Assembly (NCBI GenBank): GCA_018817035.1
Contig: JAHIUV010000029.1
Location: 1 to 8,201, forward strand
Source: Candidatus Omnitrophota bacterium
GTDB taxonomy: Bacteria > Omnitrophota > Gorgyraeia > Gorgyraeales > Gorgyraeaceae
Length of the DNA stretch: 8,201 nt
Reading direction: 5' to 3'
Made by a program: the position numbers and the translations under genes. The notes beneath the pieces are model-generated. The model saw only the letters and a program-made list of their open reading frames with translations. It was not told where the DNA came from and did no database searches. Below, piece after piece: positions 6,687 to 8,201 of this stretch. Every line of letters starts with the position of its first letter. Positions within the stretch are counted from its first letter, which is position 1.

Positions 6687-6766
6687 GGGGACGTCCCATT
6701 TGGGGACACCCCGCATATGAAGAAATTATAAGCAATCTGCGGGGTGTCCCCAAATGGGACGTCCCC
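6687..6766. repeat. Perfect 29-bp inverted repeat with a 22-nt loop at the alaS 5' end
   Basis: The left arm (6687-6715) starts GGGGACGTCCC and ends ACACCCCGCA; the right arm (6738-6766) is its exact reverse complement over all 29 positions. The loop is AT-rich. The GGGGACGTCCC arms resemble palindromic repeats that I associate with REP-type elements. It lies between recA and alaS, 15 nt from the alaS start codon. No T-run follows on either strand, so it is not a standard intrinsic terminator, though read-through RNA from recA would fold very stably. Confidence 0.9.
6725..6753 (-). promoter_or_regulatory. Candidate promoter for alaS carried by the inverted repeat
   Basis: The loop of the repeat contains a perfect TATAAT (6730 to 6725, minus strand). 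Exactly 17 bp upstream is TTGGGG (6753 to 6748), which matches the -35 consensus at three of six positions. Initiation would fall near 6716-6719, so the transcript would carry only one repeat arm and could not form the hairpin. The -10 is convincing, the -35 weak. Confidence 0.4.
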
Positions 6767-6786
6767 GTTATTCCTCGTTATTCCTT
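6767..6786. repeat. Two tandem copies of a 10-bp unit beside the inverted repeat
   Basis: GTTATTCCTC is followed directly by GTTATTCCTT (9 of 10 identical), immediately next to the right arm of the inverted repeat and 18 nt from the recA stop. It could be a trace of a target duplication or slippage; function unknown. Confidence 0.5.
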
Positions 6787-6804
6787 ATCTCCGAGGCGCT
6801 GTTT

Positions 6805-7839
6805 TTACTTTTTGGCGAGCGTAGCCGCGAGCAGGCTTTCTCTGACATTTTTCTCTATTTCTTCCATTAACTTGACATTACCTTTCAGGAATTCCCTGGC
6901 GGATTCCCTGCCCTGGCCTATCTTCTCTTCGCCATAGGTTATCCATGAGCCTGATTTACCCAGGACATTAGTCTCAATGCCCATATCAAGTATACTTCCT
7001 GATCTTGAGATACCCTCGTCATACAAGATCTCAAATTCTGCGTTCCTGAATGGCGGCGCGACCTTGTTTTTAACCACTTTTGCCCTTACCCTAGCGCCTG
7101 TTACCACGTCGCCTGATTTTATGGCGCTTATCCTTCTCAGGTCTATCCTTACAGAAGAGTAAAATTTTAATGCCCTGCCGCCCGTGGTAGTCTCGGGATT
7201 ACCAAACATGACACCTATCTTAATCCTTATCTGGTTTATAAAAATAACGCAGGTTCGCGTCTTGGAAATTATAGCCGTAAGTTTCCTCAGTGCCTGGGAC
7301 ATCAATCTTGCCTGGAGGCCGATATGCCGATCACCCATTTCTCCTTCTATTTCAGCCTTTGGCACCAATGCCGCCACGGAATCAACGACAATAAGGTCAA
7401 CTGCCTTGCTGCGGACAAGCATCTCCACTATATCCAGGGCCTGTTCGCCTGTATCAGGCTGTGATATCAAAAGATCATCCAGGTTCACGCCTAATTTCTT
7501 GGCGTAAGTAGGATCCAGCGCGTGCTCAGCGTCTATAAAAGCCGCTACTCCCCCGCTCTTCTGAACCTCTGAAATAATGCTTAGTGTCAGCGTGGTTTTT
7601 CCTCCTGCCTCAGGACCGAATATCTCAACGACTCTTCCCCTCGGCACTCCCCCTACGCCAAGCGCCAGATCAAGAGAAAGCGCGCCTGTTGATATGGCAT
7701 CTACATCGACCTTCACGTCCATGCCTAATTTCATGATAGCGCCTTTACCAAACTGCTTCTCTATCTGGGAAACCGCCAGGTCTAATGCCTTATCTTTGTC
7801 ACTCTTTACAGCAACCTTCTTTTCTTCTTTTTTTACCAT
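6805..7839 (-). CDS. recA: Recombinase RecA
   Basis: RecA forms ATP-dependent filaments on single-stranded DNA, drives homologous pairing and strand exchange, and triggers LexA-type self-cleavage in the SOS response. The 344 residues show a lysine-rich N-terminus (1-17) and the core domain with Walker A GPEAGGKTT at 75-83 (Lys81). The catalytic glutamate is Glu105 in DAEHALD, and Walker B ends at Asp153 (LIVVDS). Loop L1 contains EIEGEMGDRHIGLQARLMSQ, loop L2 NQIRIKIGVMFGNPETTTGG. The Walker A is unusual: the two serines of the common GPESSGKTT are Ala and Gly. The start is certain, with AAAGGAGG 6 nt upstream. There is no recX downstream; alaS follows after an inverted repeat. A sigma70-like promoter lies just upstream. 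Confidence 0.98.
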   Translation of the reverse strand: MVKKEEKKVAVKSDKDKALDLAVSQIEKQFGKGAIMKLGMDVKVDVDAISTGALSLDLALGVGGVPRGRVVEIFGPEAGGKTTLTLSIISEVQKSGGVAAFIDAEHALDPTYAKKLGVNLDDLLISQPDTGEQALDIVEMLVRSKAVDLIVVDSVAALVPKAEIEGEMGDRHIGLQARLMSQALRKLTAIISKTRTCVIFINQIRIKIGVMFGNPETTTGGRALKFYSSVRIDLRRISAIKSGDVVTGARVRAKVVKNKVAPPFRNAEFEILYDEGISRSGSILDMGIETNVLGKSGSWITYGEEKIGQGRESAREFLKGNVKLMEEIEKNVRESLLAATLAKK

Positions 7840-7845
7840 GATATT

Positions 7846-7853
7846 CCTCCTTT
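7846..7853 (-). promoter_or_regulatory. Strong Shine-Dalgarno of recA
   Basis: AAAGGAGG on the minus strand, 6 nt before the ATG at 7839, which fits a highly expressed gene and fixes the start. Confidence 0.85.
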
Positions 7854-7874
7854 AAATTGCGGTTATTTTATAAG

Positions 7875-7903
7875 ATTATACAACCCTAACCCCTTAAAGT
7901 AAA
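7875..7903 (-). promoter_or_regulatory. Sigma70-like promoter of recA
   Basis: TATAAT (7880 to 7875) preceded by TG and, 17 bp upstream, TTTACT (7903 to 7898; four of six -35 matches). Predicted initiation near 7868 would give a leader of about 30 nt containing the Shine-Dalgarno. A second TATAAT lies at 7913 to 7908, but its best -35 (TTGTCT) is 19 bp away. I see neither an E. coli-type nor a Bacillus-type LexA box. Confidence 0.6.
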
Positions 7904-7999
7904 GCGAATTATAGCGTCACCTCCCGATAATAAGACAAGCTCCCCCTGTTTTTCTTTCAAAAAAATTTTAACCACTGCCTAAACCCGCATTGGACAATG

Positions 8000-8040
8000 C
8001 TTAACTTCACAAAACTGCAATGCACTGTTGTGAAGTTAAG
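8000..8040. repeat. Perfect 13-bp inverted repeat with a 15-nt loop
   Basis: CTTAACTTCACAA at 8000-8012 is mirrored exactly at 8028-8040. An outer pair, ATTGGA at 7989-7994 and TCCAAT at 8049-8054, extends the symmetry imperfectly. It lies about 95 nt upstream of the recA -35. The AT-rich arms and the lack of a downstream T-run on either strand argue against an intrinsic terminator; it could be a protein-binding site or the relic of a mobile-element end. Confidence 0.7.
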
Positions 8041-8072
8041 AAAAAAGCTCCAATAGATAGTGTAAAATAGTT

Positions 8073-8187
8073 TGCTGACTTTTGAATATTTCAAACAATA
8101 TTCTTCGAGCGTAGCCCCAAGCTTTATGTTCTCGACAAGCTCGAACAATATTGTCAGGGGCGAAGTCGAGAAGTTTCAAAGTCAGCA
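8073..8187. repeat. Nested palindromic repeat related to the element before lipB
   Basis: Outer arms TGCTGACTTT (8073-8082) and AAAGTCAGCA (8178-8187) are perfectly complementary. Inside, AATATTCTTCGAGC (8097-8110) pairs with GCTCGAACAATATT (8139-8152) at 13 of 14 positions, and AGTCGAGAA occurs at 8164-8172. The same blocks occur in the 2786-2921 element, so both belong to one dispersed family. It has no coding capacity. Confidence 0.7.
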
Positions 8188-8201
8188 GAGTTTGTTGCAA
8201 T

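Larger units (their letters stand above)
7904..8201. other. Non-coding stretch upstream of recA
   Basis: About 300 bases with no convincing gene. A 63-codon minus-strand frame at 7957-8148 begins inside a repeat, lacks a ribosome-binding site and resembles nothing I know. The stretch holds the 13-bp hairpin at 8000-8040 and the nested palindrome at 8073-8187, and is more AT-rich than its surroundings. No tRNA or other structured RNA is recognisable. Confidence 0.6.

Noticed and set aside
6672..6716. Fifteen-residue N-terminal extension of AlaRS as a real part of the enzyme
   Set aside because: It is encoded mainly by the inverted-repeat arm and precedes a normal AlaRS N-terminus. It remains possible only if a leaderless transcript starts at 6716.
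6687..6766. recA intrinsic terminator
   Set aside because: The stem is long and perfect but no T-run follows it on the minus strand; the following bases are CCAATCCACG.
922..7855. Many plus-strand open frames of 60-198 codons opposite alaS, hisD, lipA, lipB and recA
   Set aside because: They lie antisense to well-recognised genes, show no family motifs and lack convincing ribosome-binding sites.
7957..8148. 63-codon minus-strand frame upstream of recA
   Set aside because: It starts inside the right-edge repeat, crosses the 13-bp hairpin, has no Shine-Dalgarno and has an aromatic/cysteine-rich composition typical of translated AT-rich non-coding DNA.
7861..8201. LexA/SOS operator in front of recA
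   Set aside because: I found neither CTGT-N8-ACAG nor GAAC-N4-GTTC near the promoter. GAACAATATTGTC at 8143-8155 belongs to the repeat and lacks the proper half-site.

Overview
The window is a compact block of bacterial housekeeping genes in which every gene I can support lies on the minus strand. Read in the direction of transcription (right to left) the order is recA, alaS, hisD, lipB, lipA, a free-standing lipoyl-domain protein, an Lrp/AsnC-type regulator, and the first 185 codons of a class I/II aminotransferase that runs off the left edge. The moderate G+C, frequent ATA (Ile) and AGG (Arg) codons, tight gene packing and dispersed GC-rich palindromes would suit an uncultivated candidate-phylum bacterium of the Omnitrophota kind. 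That placement is a weak impression, because no rRNA or other phylogenetic marker was compared. The recA-alaS adjacency is a widespread bacterial arrangement, but recX, which often sits between them, is absent here.

Region by region (window coordinates): 7861-8201 is non-coding. It holds a good sigma70-like recA promoter, a 13-bp hairpin and a nested palindromic repeat cut close to the window edge. recA (6805-7839) is followed by a 29-bp perfect inverted repeat (6687-6766) that abuts alaS. One arm of this repeat is open in frame with alaS and makes the longest alaS ORF 15 codons too long; the probable start is at 6671. alaS and hisD overlap by ATGA. A 136-bp palindromic element (2786-2921) separates hisD from lipB and ends 6 bases before the lipB start codon. 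lipB and lipA overlap by 74 nt, lipA is 11 nt from the lipoyl-domain gene, and that gene is 14 nt from the regulator gene, so these four look like one transcript. The aminotransferase gene follows after 44 nt that contain a 7-bp tandem repeat.

Functionally, recA serves recombination and the SOS response, alaS charges and proofreads tRNA-Ala, and hisD makes histidine. LipB (octanoyl transfer) and LipA (sulfur insertion) together build lipoate on a carrier domain, and the gene directly after them encodes just such a domain with nothing attached. That is a self-contained lipoylation cassette whose partner enzymes are not in view. The regulator and the aminotransferase form a pair that probably concerns amino-acid metabolism.

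The two points most worth following are the orphan lipoyl-domain protein beside its own modification enzymes, and the way palindromic repeats sit directly at the 5' ends of alaS and lipB, the alaS one carrying a TATAAT box in its loop. I see no clear new defence or mobile system here; most of the window is ordinary core metabolism.
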